From an endosymbiont 'TC1' of Trimyema compressum (GTDB taxonomy: Bacteria; Bacillota; TC1), in assembly GCF_001584725.1 (NCBI RefSeq), contig NZ_CP014606.1:186001-250000 (forward strand): 64,000 bases of DNA, read 5' to 3'. The position numbers and the translations under genes are program-made. Shown in pieces: positions 40,355-50,668 of this stretch (position 1 is the stretch's first letter; each line of letters opens with the position of its first letter). Under the pieces are notes generated by a model. It did not search any database, had not been told where the DNA came from, and worked only from the letters and a program-made list of their open reading frames with translations.

Positions 40355-40560
40355 ATGAGAAAAATGCTTTTGTCAAGAAAAAATATTGTGTTGCTTGTGG
40401 TACTTGTTTGTCTGCTTGTCCTGTTGGGGCTATTAAAATTCCTAGGGGAATACAGGCAATGGTTAATTTTGAAGCATGTGTTGGATGTGGAAAATGTATT
40501 AAGGCATATCCAGCAGATACTATTGTTATGAGAGAAAGGACAATAAATAATGAGAACTAA
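40355..40560 (+). pseudogene. 2[4Fe-4S] ferredoxin, frameshifted and missing one cysteine
   Basis: After a frame change near codon 4, the sequence KYCVACGTCLSACPVGAIKIPRGIQAMVNFEACVGCGKCIKAYPADTIVM is read. The first cluster motif CxxCxxCxxxCP is complete. In the second the fourth Cys is replaced by Tyr (TAT for TGT: CIKAYPA instead of CIKACPA). Both a frame lesion and loss of a ligand show decay. The stop overlaps the start of the next gene, so the two were co-translated. Confidence 0.85.
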
Positions 40561-41136
40561 CAAAAATGCGCAAAAAAGATGGTCAGATTATCTTTATATT
40601 TTTACAATTGTATATTTATTACTAGGTTTTTTTAATATTGTATTTGCTTGGTTAGGCATGCTCTGTTTTATGATTCCTATTATTTTTGCATTGTTTGGTG
40701 GTAAAAAAGGCTATTGCAATAACTATTGTGGCAGAGGTAAATTACTTCTATTATTGGGTAATCGTTTTAAGTTGTCTAGAAATAAATCTATGCCTAAGTG
40801 GATGCGGAGTCCCTATTTTAGATATGGCTTTCTGTTATTTTTTATGACTATGTTTGTGATAATGATTATTAATACTTTTTTAGTTTTTAGAGGTGATGAT
40901 TTAAAGGCGGTTGTAACGCTTTTTGGACATTTAAAGTTCCTTGGCATTGGGCCTATTATGGTGGTGTGGCCCCTTGGTTTGCTCAATTTGCCTTTGGCTT
41001 TTATAGTATTATGTTAACTTCTACTTTATTAGGTTTAATTAGCATGCTTCTTTTTAAACCTAAAAGCTGGTGTGTTTATTGTCCTATGGGTACAATGACT
41101 CAGTCTATCTGTAAAATGAAGTATAAAGAAGATTAA
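40550..41136 (+). pseudogene. Membrane-bound 4Fe-4S protein (NapH/YccM-like), frameshifted
   Basis: It has four or five membrane helices (for example DYLYIFTIVYLLLGFFNIVFAWLGMLCFMIPIIFALF). Cysteines in GYCNNYCGRGKLL and in the C-terminal KSWCVYCPMGTMTQSIC (after a frame change near 41015) resemble polyferredoxin-type quinol or electron-transfer proteins. Together with the preceding ferredoxin it formed an electron-transfer pair. The natural end is at 41136. Confidence 0.8.
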
Positions 41137-41246
41137 GGAAGTTGATTTTATTTAATGGTTCAAAGCAATAAAATTTGAAAAATGTTTAAAAAAATAAAAT
41201 TATGATATAATAATAGTTATTCTAAAATAAGAAATGATGTGAAAAA

Positions 41247-42134
41247 ATGACAAATGTATTAGTAGTAGGCTACGGAAATGTTGGAAAAAAGTGGTACAGG
41301 CTGCATTAAATGAATCTGATTTAAATTTAGTAGCAATCCAAAAAATACACGAGGTGGAAGCATTAGGTATTAATGTACCAATTGTAAAATCCGTTGATCA
41401 AGTAAAAGAAAAAATTGATGTGGCTATTTTAAGTATCCCTTCTCTTGGCGCGCCAGCTATTGAGTCTGAATTTTTAGCAAAAGGAATCAATACAGTTGAC
41501 TGCTTTGATATTCATAGTGAAGTGCTTTCGACTCAAGCTAATTTAGAAAAAATTGCTCAAGAAAACAAAAGCGTATCTATTTTGTCTGCAGGTTGGGATC
41601 CGGGCAGTGATTCTGTAATGCGTGCATTAATGGAAGCTATGGTTCCTAAGGGCATAACGTATACTAATTTTGGACCTGGAATGAGTATGGGACATTCTGT
41701 TGTTGTTCGTGAAATTGAAGGTGTAGAGGATGCCTTTTCATTAACTATACCAATGGGAGCAGGAATTCATAGAAGAATGGTATATGTGCAATTAAAAGAG
41801 GGTACCGATTTTTTCAAAAGTAGCACAAACAGTGAAAAATCATCTTTACTTTATAAATGATGAAACTCATGTTATTGAAGTTGAAAATATTAATGAGATG
41901 AAAAGCTCAAGTCACTGTGTAGATATTCAGCGCATTGGTATGAGTTCTGATGTAAATAATCAGAGAATTAGTTTTAAAATGACTATGGATAATCCGGCAT
42001 TAACAGCTCAAATTATGGTTGCTTGTGCTAGAGCCACTATGAGACAAGAGCCTGGTTGTTATACAATGATTGAGATTCCTCCAGTAGATTGTTTGCCAGG
42101 TGCAAAGGCAGAATGGATTGAGAAGTTAGTTTAG
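41247..42134 (+). pseudogene. ddh: meso-Diaminopimelate dehydrogenase, frameshifted
   Basis: This enzyme makes meso-diaminopimelate from tetrahydrodipicolinate in one step. The NADPH-binding start MTNVLVVGYGNVGKK is followed by an A-run frame change near 41289 and then VVQAALNESDLNLVA. SAGWDPGSDSVMRALMEAMVPKGITYTNFGPGMSMGHSVVVREIEGVEDA is the substrate-binding part. A second indel near 41815 joins to VKNHLYFINDE and ends PPVDCLPGAKAEWIEKLV. With lysA also broken at 48.5 kb, the DAP/lysine branch is damaged at two steps here. Other routes to diaminopimelate are not visible in this window. Confidence 0.88.
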
Positions 42135-42277
42135 AAAAAATCATGTAATTAAATATACTGAGAATATTACGTAAGTTAAAGTATTTAAAAATGCTTTAAC
42201 TTACTTTTTTATGTGTTGCTAAAAAAAATAAAAATGTTTAGAACTATTGACTTTTTAATGAAAAGAGAATATAGTTA

Positions 42278-42754
42278 GTGCAAGCTAACTTAATGAATTT
42301 GATGAACAGATTCAATTTGAGATTAGCTCTGCCTACCTCTATCTTGCTATGTCAATTAAAATGCATGAACTTAACTATAAAGGATATGCAAGTTGGTTGA
42401 AAAAGCAATATGAGAAAGAGCTAGAACATGCAGATGAATTTATTGAGTTTGTACAAAAAGAGATGCTATGCTTACATTAAAAGCAATCAATGATACGGTA
42501 GTTACTCAAGAAACTCCCCTTGAAATTGCAAAAGCAGTTTTAGAGCATGAAAAAAGGTAACAGCATCAATATACAAAATGCATGATATAGCAAAGAAAAA
42601 CGGAGACTATGCAAGTGAGATTTTTTTACACTCATTTATCAGAGAGCGAATTCAAGAAGAAGATTGCGCTTTAGATATTATTGACAAGTTTGAGTTCGCT
42701 GGAGACAACATGGCTGCTCAATACGCCGTTGATAAGGAATTAGGTTGCAGTTAG
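42278..42754 (+). pseudogene. Ferritin, frameshifted
   Basis: The four-helix ferritin text is clear: NEQIQFEISSAYLYLAMSIKMHELNYKGYASWLKKQYEKELEHADEFIEFVQK with the ferroxidase Glu and His, then LKAINDTVVTQETPLEIAKAVLEHEKKVTASIYKMHDIAKKNGDYASEIFLHSFIRERIQEEDCALDIIDKFEFAG. Frame changes lie near 42310, 42465 and 42555. The start is uncertain (GTG 42278 fits VQANLMNLMN). The loss of an iron store is notable in an organism with many iron-sulfur proteins. Confidence 0.88.
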
Positions 42755-42790
42755 AAGCCTATTAAAAGTCTATCCCTTAATAAAATATCA

Positions 42791-42839
42791 AAAACCTAAA
42801 AACACCTTAAGAATTATTCTTAAGGTGTTTTTAGGTTTT
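42791..42839. terminator. Terminator after ferritin: 24-bp perfect inverted repeat
   Basis: The arms begin AAAACCTAAAAACACC and are complementary over 24 bases around a single T. It is rich in A on the left and T on the right, so it can act in both directions for ferritin and the convergent flavodoxin gene. Confidence 0.9.
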
Positions 42840-42904
42840 GCTAGAAAAATAGTTTTAGGTTTTTAATTTTTAAATTTTCATGGAATGAAAGTTTAAAATC
42901 ATAG

Positions 42905-43340
42905 CTAATTACTATTTTCAAATGCATCTATTAGCTGGCGGCACTTTTCTAAATCTTCATCTTCTGGTGCTTCATTAACAATTAAGCCGGTGGGACTATA
43001 AGCTCGAGTCCCATTGTGGTTATTCTTGTTTCCCAGTCTGTCATCCATTCTCCGTCACCCCAGTCATAAGAGCCGAATAATATGGTTTTTTATTCTTAAT
43101 AAGCTCAGAAGAAGTCATGTTATTCATGAAGCTCTCCATTTCATCTTCTAATTCTTCAGCTCCCATGGCTGGGCAACCAAATGCTAAGTAGTTACTTTTT
43201 TTGACATCCTCTAGGGTAGCATTTTCTACACTTTTTAGAACAGATTCATAACCTTTAGCTTTTGCAGCCTCGTTAATGGTCATTGCCATTGTTTCTGTAT
43301 TACCTGTGCCACTCCAATAAATTATAGTTAATGTTTTCAT
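42905..43340 (-). pseudogene. Flavodoxin, frameshifted at the 3' third
   Basis: The FMN loop IIYWSGTGNTETMAMTI is at the N-terminus, followed by NYLAFGCPAMGAEELEDEMESFM. After a frame change near 43045 the tail GDGEWMTDWETRMTTMG...APEDEDLEKCRQLIDAFENSN ends at 42905. The total of about 145 residues is the usual flavodoxin length. The second flavin-side loop (usually around residue 90) is at the break. Confidence 0.88.
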
Positions 43341-43619
43341 TCTAATACCTCCTAAAATTTTAGTTTCTAAATTAAGTTTAGGATCCTTAACTTTTTATAG
43401 CAAGAGGTAATTTTAATATTAAGTAGATATTCTTTTGTGATAATGAAAGTATCTAGATTTAATATAATGAGATTCATTAATTGATGGCAACAAGAAGGAA
43501 GTGATATCAGATGGCAGAAGCAAAAAAAATGTTCAAATTCTAGTATCTTGTGATGAAGAAAATCATATTTAAAGTAGACTTTGTAAATATTAAATGTATA
43601 GTTTCTGTTATTGTTTTAT

Positions 43620-44162
43620 TTATATCAATTGGAGATTAATATCTGACAAAATCTTGGCAATTTCTTTTGGACTTATATTAGCTTCATTTTCAATCCGATG
43701 GTTTAGAATACTCCAAAATCCCCCTGCTTGAAATGAAATTACATATGCAATATTATTTTGGAACTTTTCATCAAATTCTTTGGTTACAACATTTTTGTGT
43801 AAAAGTGGTAATAGCTTATTAATTTCATAAAATAAAAAGAACATTAGCTTTTGTTTATGTAATGCTTTTAAAAACGAAAGATGATTGTAGCAGGCTGTGA
43901 AAAAAATTTCTGCTATTATATAGGTATCTAATAAATGTGCGTTTACAAGCCTATGATAATATTCGTTGCTTATTTTACTCAGTTGATATATTAGAATATC
44001 CTCTTTAGATTTGAAGTGGCGATAAAATATTCGTCTACTGACACCTGCTTTATTTGCTAGCTCAGTTATGCTTATTTGGGAGGATGATTTTTTCATGAGA
44101 TGGATTAATTCATTAGTTAACTGTTATTTTGAATATTTGACAGAGGGATTGATTGTCTTCAT
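43620..44162 (-). pseudogene. TetR-family regulator with an N-terminal nonsense codon
   Basis: From ATG 44160-44162 the text is MKTINPSVKYSK, then TAA (44125-44127), then QLTNELIHLMKKSSSQISITELANKAGVSRRIFYRHFKSKEDILIYQL, a complete TetR DNA-binding domain if the stop were sense. Re-initiation at the internal ATG (44096) would yield 158 residues lacking the first helix. The ligand domain is uninterrupted to 43620. The function is probably lost. The divergent methyltransferase gene was a likely target. Confidence 0.8.
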
Positions 44163-44295
44163 AGCTTCCTCCAAGACACATTAAAATAAGGTTTGTAGCA
44201 CTTTTGGTCTAAATGTTGACTTTTTTCTACGCATACCATTATAATAAAAAACAGAAATGACACAAGTGTGACAAGTAGTTAGTTTATGAGGAGAT

Positions 44296-45075
44296 ATGAA
44301 TATGTCATATTGGAAACCTAATTTATACTTAACTTTTAAGCAAGAGCGTACACAACCATCAATTGATTTAGTTGGGAAAATTGAAAAAGAAAATCCTTTA
44401 AGAATTATTGATATAGGTTGTGGACCAGGTAATAGTACTTTTGTTCTTAAAAATAGATGTCCCGGTGCAGAAATAATTGGTATTGATAATTCGGAATCAA
44501 TGATTGAACAAGCAAAAGAAAAAGATAATGATATACAGTGGATTTGCAAAGATGTACAATTTGCTTTATCAGAATTGGGAACATTTGATATTGTGTTTTC
44601 TAATGCTGCTATTCAGTGGATTCCAGATCAGCATTTACTTTTGCAAAGATTATTTCAAATGTTAAATAGTGGAGGCATTTTAGCTGTACAGGTGCCATGC
44701 ACAAAAAATGCCAATTCATATAGGGTTGCAAAAACTTAGAAAAATGTCAAAGTGGGAATAGTATTTTGCATCTATTTATTCAACTTATTCTACTCATACA
44801 GCTGATTATTATTATGATGTTCTATGTGGGATAGCACAGAAGCTAGATTTATGGGAGGCTGATTACTACCATGTTATGGATTGTCATAAGGATATTTAAA
44901 ATGGTATAGTGGTCCAGGTTTAAGACCATATTTGGATTGCCTTACTAATGAAAGTATAAAAGAAGAATTTTTAGAGGAGTATTAAAAATTGTTAAAAGAA
45001 TATTACCCAGCACAAAAAGATGGGAAGATATTGTTTCCATTTAATAGGATATTCTTTACTGCTAGTAAATTATAA
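44296..45075 (+). pseudogene. Trans-aconitate 2-methyltransferase-like enzyme, broken
   Basis: SYWKPNLYLTFKQERTQPSIDLVGKI is the typical N-terminus (W-P-Y-x-x-F-x-x-E-R-T-x-P), followed by IIDIGCGPGNSTFVL and FDIVFSNAAIQWIPDQHLLLQRLFQML. Frame change near 44735, further breaks near 44900 and a stop near 44985 destroy the C-terminal half, whose pieces (GLQKLRKMSKWEYFASIYSTYS; KWYSGPGLRPYLDCLTNESIKEEFLEEY; FPFNRIFFTASKL) are still recognisable. It is a paralogue of the gene at 15517-16296 and more decayed. Confidence 0.85.
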
Positions 45076-45477
45076 AATAAGAGAATATTGCTTCATTTAA
45101 AAATTTAAGTTGTACTCTTTGAAATAAAAAGGTTTAAAAAATAAGTGATGTATATTTTTGTTTATATGCTTTTAAAAGCAGGAATATCTTAATAGATTGT
45201 AGTAGAAAATGATGGTATTTTAATAAAGAAATAATGCGTAGATAAGATGTAGAATTATATGGATAGATTAAGAGGGTAATTGATAAAAAAGTTATTTACA
45301 AAAATAAATAGTTGTGGTATTATTATTGAGTAGTAATTAAAATGACTACACCAACCACCTTTTGTTGAAATAATATAATAATGTAGGATGCCCCTAAACA
45401 ATAAGTTTAGGGAATTTTACTATTTAAGCCATATTTTGAAAAGATATATCTTTTTATTTGATAAATAAGAATATAGA

Positions 45478-45665
45478 ATAACAAAGAAGCCAATCCACAA
45501 TGGATTGGCTTCTTTGTTATTTTGAGATAATTAACATAAGATTGATATAGTTAAATATATCACTTATAATATAATTATACAACTCCTAAATCTATATTAT
45601 TTACTTTTTTTGTAAAAATGTTACTAAACAATTATTTTATGTGTTTTGGCGTTATGGAATGGTTT
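45478..45665. repeat. Diverged intergenic repeat B, copy 2, with terminator-like hairpin
   Basis: It starts with a perfect inverted repeat (AACAAAGAAGCCAATCC and its complement around a short loop), then shows the same AATTATACAACTCCTAA and TGTAAAAATGTTACTAAA blocks as 35586-35835. It is non-coding. Confidence 0.6.
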
Positions 45666-45977
45666 TTAGTTCGAGAGTTATTAGTAGAATGATATTTCTA
45701 TTTGATAATAATAGTATGGTGTGGATTTTAAGTGTTTGCTATATTGTGTTTAATATGATTGCAATAGAATAATATTTTTCCTATGAGAAAATATTATGGT
45801 TGGATAGGTATGCTTACATGGTAATTTTTTGAATGAGTATTTATGGATTAAGTTTTATTCTGTCTAACTTTTTTGCTCCATTTTACTGACTCCATATCAT
45901 AGAAAAAGTGAAAATGTTTTGATAATAATATGTTAAATATTATACTTTTGATTTAAAGCTATTGCAAAATTTCTTCT

Positions 45978-46004
45978 TGACGCATAGTCAAATTTGACTA
46001 TAAT
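45978..46004 (+). promoter_or_regulatory. Promoter overlapped by an 18-bp perfect palindrome
   Basis: -35 TTGACG at 45978-45983 and -10 TATAAT at 45999-46004 are 15 bases apart. The palindrome ATAGTCAAATTTGACTAT (45984-46001) fills the space. It lies about 300 bases upstream of the PadR-like gene, so a PadR or TetR protein is a candidate ligand. Confidence 0.55.
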
Positions 46005-46305
46005 AAGAATATATAGAATTATATAGAGACATTTAAAAATATTTACTATTAATGAATCTCGTTATGCCACTTTTAAAAATTGCTCTGTCAGAATTTAACT
46101 TAAAGATTGAAAGAAATTTATTGTCAGTTTTTTAAATATATTTGTAGTTTAATAATAACCAATATATTCAGCAATCAGTTAGGGAATGAATCCTGCAACT
46201 TTTAAAACCATTTACTTTTCCATTGTCTAATTTTTTATTACTTGGGAAATTCTTAATGCATGAACGAGATTAATAATTTTAGTATTAAATAAAAGGGGTG
46301 ATGAT

Positions 46306-46898
46306 TTGTCTATTAAATTAGTTGTTTTAGGTTTGCTTATGGAGGATCCTAGACATCCTTATGAAATGCAACAAATATTCAAACAAAGAAAAATGGAAAG
46401 ATATATTAATTTCCAAAAAAAGGATCTTTATATTATGCAGTCAATAAGCTTGAAGAAGAAGATTTAATTACGATTGAAAAAATAATAAAAGAGTCAAATA
46501 GGCCAGATAAAACAATATATAAAATAACAGATAAAGGACAAAATAAATTTTTTGAGTTACTTTCAAAACAGTTTATTATTCATTCCACTTATAATAACCC
46601 GTTAAATGTCGCATTATCATTTATTGATTATATAGATAATAATAAAGTAATAAAATTACTTAAAAAAAGAATAGATATTATTAAAAATACTCAGAAACTA
46701 ATAAATGAAACATATAATAGTGTGAAAAAGAAGCTTACTCGCGCAGAGCATCATATATTTAGGGGATCAATAATACAAAATGAAGCCGAGCTTGTTTGGC
46801 TTCATTGTATATTAGAAGATGTTATCGAGGAATCACTAACTGAAATTATTTTAGGTGAGGAAAATAAGAATATTGATGAATTGAGTAGAGGGGAATAA
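46306..46898 (+). pseudogene. PadR-family regulator, frameshifted in an A run
   Basis: TTG start after AAAAGGGGTG. The text VVLGLLMEDPRHPYEMQQIFKQRKMERYINFQKGSLYYAVNKLEEEDLI is the PadR winged helix, but the QKGSLYY motif is split because CAAAAAGGA has become a longer A run (two extra A near 46416-46422). The C-terminal domain (ELLSKQFIIHSTYNNPLNVALSFIDYI, LVWLHCILEDVIEESL) is otherwise clean and ends two bases before the next start. It was coupled with the hydrolase gene downstream. Confidence 0.85.
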
Positions 46899-46900
46899 CT

Positions 46901-47646
46901 ATGATAGAAATACTAGATGATGTCTATTTAATTACTAATAGAATGGGTGCTAATGTGTTTCTTTTAGATAATTGGGCGATAGTTTTGATTTAGTTGATAC
47001 TGGACTATTTAAAGAAACCAATGAATTGATTTTACAAATTGAAAAACAAGGGTTTAATATTAAATTGTTGCATAAAATAATTCTCACGTATTGTCATTGT
47101 GATCATATAGATGGAGGAGAACAGTTAAAAAGACAAACTGGCATATTAATTGCAGCTCATTCAGAGGATAAACCTTTTATTTTGCAGGAAAAAATAATAG
47201 GTGGGCTATATCGAAGTATGATGGCTTATGAACAAAAATTAATGAAAAGGTTTGATTGCAATATTTCTAGCATTGATATTGTTTTAAAAGATGGAGATAT
47301 AATTGATTCATTAGGTGGTTTGCAGGCAATACATGTGCCAGGACATACACCAGGTAGTATTGCATTGTATCAAGCTGAGCGAAAAATAATGTTTTTTCAA
47401 GACGTAGTCAGAAATAAAGTAAATAAAGGACTTGTTATTGGAGTGCCAGAAAAGTTTAATATTGATACTGAACAGATAGTTAAAGATGCTTATAAATTAA
47501 TGCAATATGATATTAATTATGCACTCTTTGGTCATGGGGAGCCAATATTAATTAATACTAATTACCTATTAAAAGCAGCAAAAACGCCACAAGAATTTGC
47601 AATGTGGAAAAAGAATGCAAAAAAAGAATTGATGATGAAGATTTAA
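46901..47646 (+). pseudogene. Metallo-beta-lactamase-fold hydrolase, frameshifted and missing a metal ligand
   Basis: The start MIEILDDVYLITNRMGANVFLLDN is followed by a two-base insertion near 46972 before GDSFDLVDTGLFKETNELI. In the metal motif HxHxDH the first His is Tyr (TYCHCDHIDGG), which fits one C-to-T change. The later ligands in AIHVPGHTPGSIALY, FFQDVV and YALFGHGEPI are intact. The family hydrolyses thioesters, lactones or lactams. The PadR-like gene before it was its probable regulator. It is inactive both by frame and by ligand loss. Confidence 0.87.
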
Positions 47647-47812
47647 AAAGATAAAGCAAATAGTAATAAATCAATGGAAAATTAGATGAGTTATTTTAAA
47701 GGCAAAACTCTGTTAGATATGAAATGTATGTGTTCTTAATAAAAGATGAGGACAGAGTTCTTATGTGAAAAAATTTTAACAGATAGTCATGATTAGACAT
47801 TTATAATTATGA

Positions 47813-47846
47813 AAAACTCAAGAGTGTTTATAATCTTGAGTTTTTA
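47813..47846 (+). terminator. Terminator
   Basis: The arms AAACTCAAGA and TCTTGAGTTT plus a T run, in the gap after the hydrolase gene. Confidence 0.88.
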
Positions 47847-47953
47847 TGTATAATAATGAATATCTGGGTAAAAACATAAATGCTTCTAAAGTATAGAGGG
47901 ATATTATTTTAAGGTTATTTAGAACAATAAAAAACTAACTGAGGTGCGACTTG

Positions 47954-48414
47954 ATGAATAAAGATAATGAGAATTATAAATCAATTGGCTTTGTTGCAGC
48001 AGAGTTTCTTGATAATGACTATACATGTTTACAGTCTGTTTTTCTGGCTTTAAAGAGTATTTTTGATGAATTAGATAAAATTGATGAAAATATTTTTTCA
48101 GGTTTTGGAGGAGGTTTCGCATGTACTGGAAATACTTGTGGAACAATAGTAGTGCAACTGCAGCGCTTTCTTTATATCTTATTAACGAGGAGGATAATAA
48201 AAATCGAAAAGAATTGTATACACAACTGCAAATCTTTTATGAAGATATCAAAGAAAAATTTGGCAGTCTGAATTGTTATGAGATTGTGGGTGTGAATTTT
48301 TTGTGTCCTCAAGATGCAAGTCGATATAAAGATGAAAAACATGAACAAGCTTGTAAACCCTTAGTATCATATATTACTAATAAAATAGCATATATAATAA
48401 AAAATGAAGTATAG
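47954..48414 (+). pseudogene. C_GCAxxG_C_C-family redox protein, frameshifted
   Basis: A small protein of the family named after its spaced Cys/Gly motif. The body reads YKSIGFVAAEFLDNDYTCLQSVFLALKS...FSGFGGGFACTGNTCGTIV, then a frame change near 48150 joins ATAALSLYLINEEDNKNRKELYTQLQIFYEDIKEKFGSLNCYEIVG...ACKPLVSYITNKIAYII. Members occur next to flavin or electron-transfer proteins in anaerobes and their function is not established. A second, also frameshifted member lies at 52984-53401. Confidence 0.8.
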
Positions 48415-48523
48415 GATAATTGATGTTGTATAATGTGTTAATCAAAACAAGCTAACTGAGTTATTTTTATTCTGAAAATAGACTTGTTGTAATAAACATC
48501 ATAAATAATTAAGGAGTGAATTA

Positions 48524-49745
48524 ATGTTTCTATCAGACAGATGAAAAGGCAAAAAAACTAGTGAAAAAATATGGAAGTACTCTATATGTGTATGATAAAA
48601 AGATACTCAGGGACAGATGTAAAGAAATAGCAAACTTATTAAAAATAAAGAATTATAGGGTTAACTATTCAGCAAAAGCAAACAGTAATATTGAGTTGCT
48701 TAAAATAATTAAAAATGAAAATATTGATGTTGATGCTATGTCTCCAGGAGAAATATATTTGCAAAAGAAATCAGGATTTGAGAGTAATCAAATTTTTTAT
48801 ATTTCAAATAATGTATCTGCAGATGAGATGCAATATGCAATAAATTAAGGGGTTCTTGTTAGTGTGGATTCAATTGAGCAACTTGAGCTATTCGGGGAAA
48901 TAAATCGAGGTGGCGAAGTTGCAGTTCGTTTTAACCCGGGTATTGGAGTTGGGCATCATGAAAAGGTTGTAACAGCAGGAAATAAAACAAAATTTGGCGT
49001 TCAAATTGACTATATTCCTCAAGTGAAAACAATTCTAACGGAGTATAATCTTAAGTTAATCGGTATTAATCAACATATGGGGTCACTATTCCTAGATTAT
49101 CAGGACTATCTTGCTGGTGTCAAATGTTTATTGGATATTGCTCAAAATTTTAAACAACTAAAATTTATTGATTTTGGAGGTGGCTTTGGTGTTCCGTATA
49201 GAAAAGAAGAATATAGGTTAGACTTATCTAAATTAGCCAAAGGAATGACAAAGTTAATTGATGAATTTTTAATAACATATGAAAATAAGGATGTTGTTTT
49301 CAAGGTAGAGCCAGGTCGGTATTTAGTAGCTGAATGTGGACTTTTATTAGGAACTGTATATTCAGTGAAGAAAAATTATGATACTAAATACATAGGTACT
49401 GATTTGGGTTTTAATGTATTATCAAGACCTGTAATGTATGATTCTTATAATGAAATTTCATTAGTTAAGGATATAAATGATGGCGATAAAAAAGTTGAAG
49501 AAGTAACTATTGTAGGTAATATTTGTGAAAGCGGTGATATTATTGCTAAAAATAGAATACTACCTGTAATGAATCAAGGCGATTTAATTGCTGTTGAAAA
49601 TGCAGGTGCTTATGGATTTTCAATGTCTTCAAATTATAATTGTAGGTTGAAGCCAGCAGAGATATTGATTGATTCGAATGGGGAAGATAGATTGATTAGA
49701 GAAAGAGATGTTTTGAAGGATTTAGTTTTTAAATTTTTTAATTAA
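48524..49745 (+). pseudogene. lysA: Diaminopimelate decarboxylase, broken at the start and by a nonsense codon
   Basis: This PLP enzyme makes lysine from meso-diaminopimelate. An extra C after ATGTTT changes FYQTDEKAKKLVKKYGSTLYVYDKK. The PLP lysine is in VNYSAKANSN. TAA at 48846-48848 follows YAIN. The rest is one clean frame: INQHMGSLFLD, FIDFGGGFGVPY, EPGRYLVAECG and the catalytic Cys region GNICESGDIIAKNR, then the AGAYGFSMSSNYN substrate site. Only two point lesions suggest recent inactivation. Confidence 0.9.
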
Positions 49746-50150
49746 TATATTATGTTATTGTCAAATATATGAAAAACATAGGGAAGCATGGAGTGACAAA
49801 AGAAAAGTAGATACAAGAGTTAAGTGAAATCGTTGGAATATTGAAATTCAAAAGGGGTAAGATAATTGAAACTAGAATGAATGCATTTAGCGTTATAATA
49901 AATTTTTAAATAATCAATAACATTGATGATAGCTTGTGATTTTGTTTGATACAATTAATGAGGCAAAACTTTACGTTTAAAAGATTAATAAAAAAATTTC
50001 ATTTATGAGAAAAATAATGAAAGAAAATAAAAGAAGATAAATAATTCATAATTTTTTTAGAATGGTACTTAAACGCAATAAAGTCGTTTGTTAAATGAAT
50101 TCTAATCTGTAGGCCGGAGATTAGAATTCCTCCTGACACGCCAAGAAAAA

Positions 50151-50186
50151 GCCCTTAACCAATTTGGTTTTAGGGCTTTTTAATTT
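50151..50186 (+). terminator. Terminator
   Basis: The arms AAAAAGCCCTTAACCAA and TTGGTTTTAGGGCTTTTT are followed by AATTTAAA. A typical strong hairpin with no gene directly upstream any more. Confidence 0.85.
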
Positions 50187-50631
50187 AAAATTTCTTGAAG
50201 AATCAGTTTTGAAATCCTTAAGAACAATATTAGCATGATAGAAATTCAATTTTATATAAATTAAGTACAATTGATTTGGATTAAGGATTAAAACTCATAG
50301 ATTTATTAATTACTAATGGAAAGTAAACAGTTAATATTTAGCTCTAAATACTATAAGCATAAAAGATAACTTGAATAGAAGCTAATAAAATGGCATAGAA
50401 TATTTACCATATTGATATCAATTCAATGACAGATCTAAAAAGCAAAATCACAATTAATTCTTGACAAATATTTTTTATATAATAAGATAACCATAATAAC
50501 AGTTCAACTAAATAAACAAATACAATCATAATGAAATGAAAAGGAACTGACTTTATGAATACTGAAATGGTGTTTAGCATATTCATAAAAAATCAGCAAT
50601 TATTTAGGGTGAAGAAAAAGATTAAATTAAT

Positions 50632-50668
50632 AAATCACAAGTGAGAATATTTTCGCTTGTGATTTTTA
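50632..50668 (+). terminator. Terminator
   Basis: The arms ATCACAAG and CTTGTGAT are followed by TTTTATTTT. A similar hairpin occurs near 13820. Confidence 0.8.

Larger units (their letters stand above)
45076..46305. other. Non-coding stretch, about 1.2 kb, with repeat B and an orphan promoter
   Basis: No gene is recognised. It contains repeat B copy 2 (45478-45665), a promoter with a palindrome (45978-46004) and short, doubtful frames such as MNLVMPLLKIALSEFNLKIERNLLSVF near 46050-46135. The rest is AT-rich sequence. Confidence 0.5.

Noticed and set aside
44096-44162. Internal ATG as true start of the TetR regulator
   Set aside because: It would remove helix 1 of the DNA-binding domain. 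The upstream in-frame text after the stop matches the expected N-terminus, so a nonsense mutation is more likely than an alternative start.
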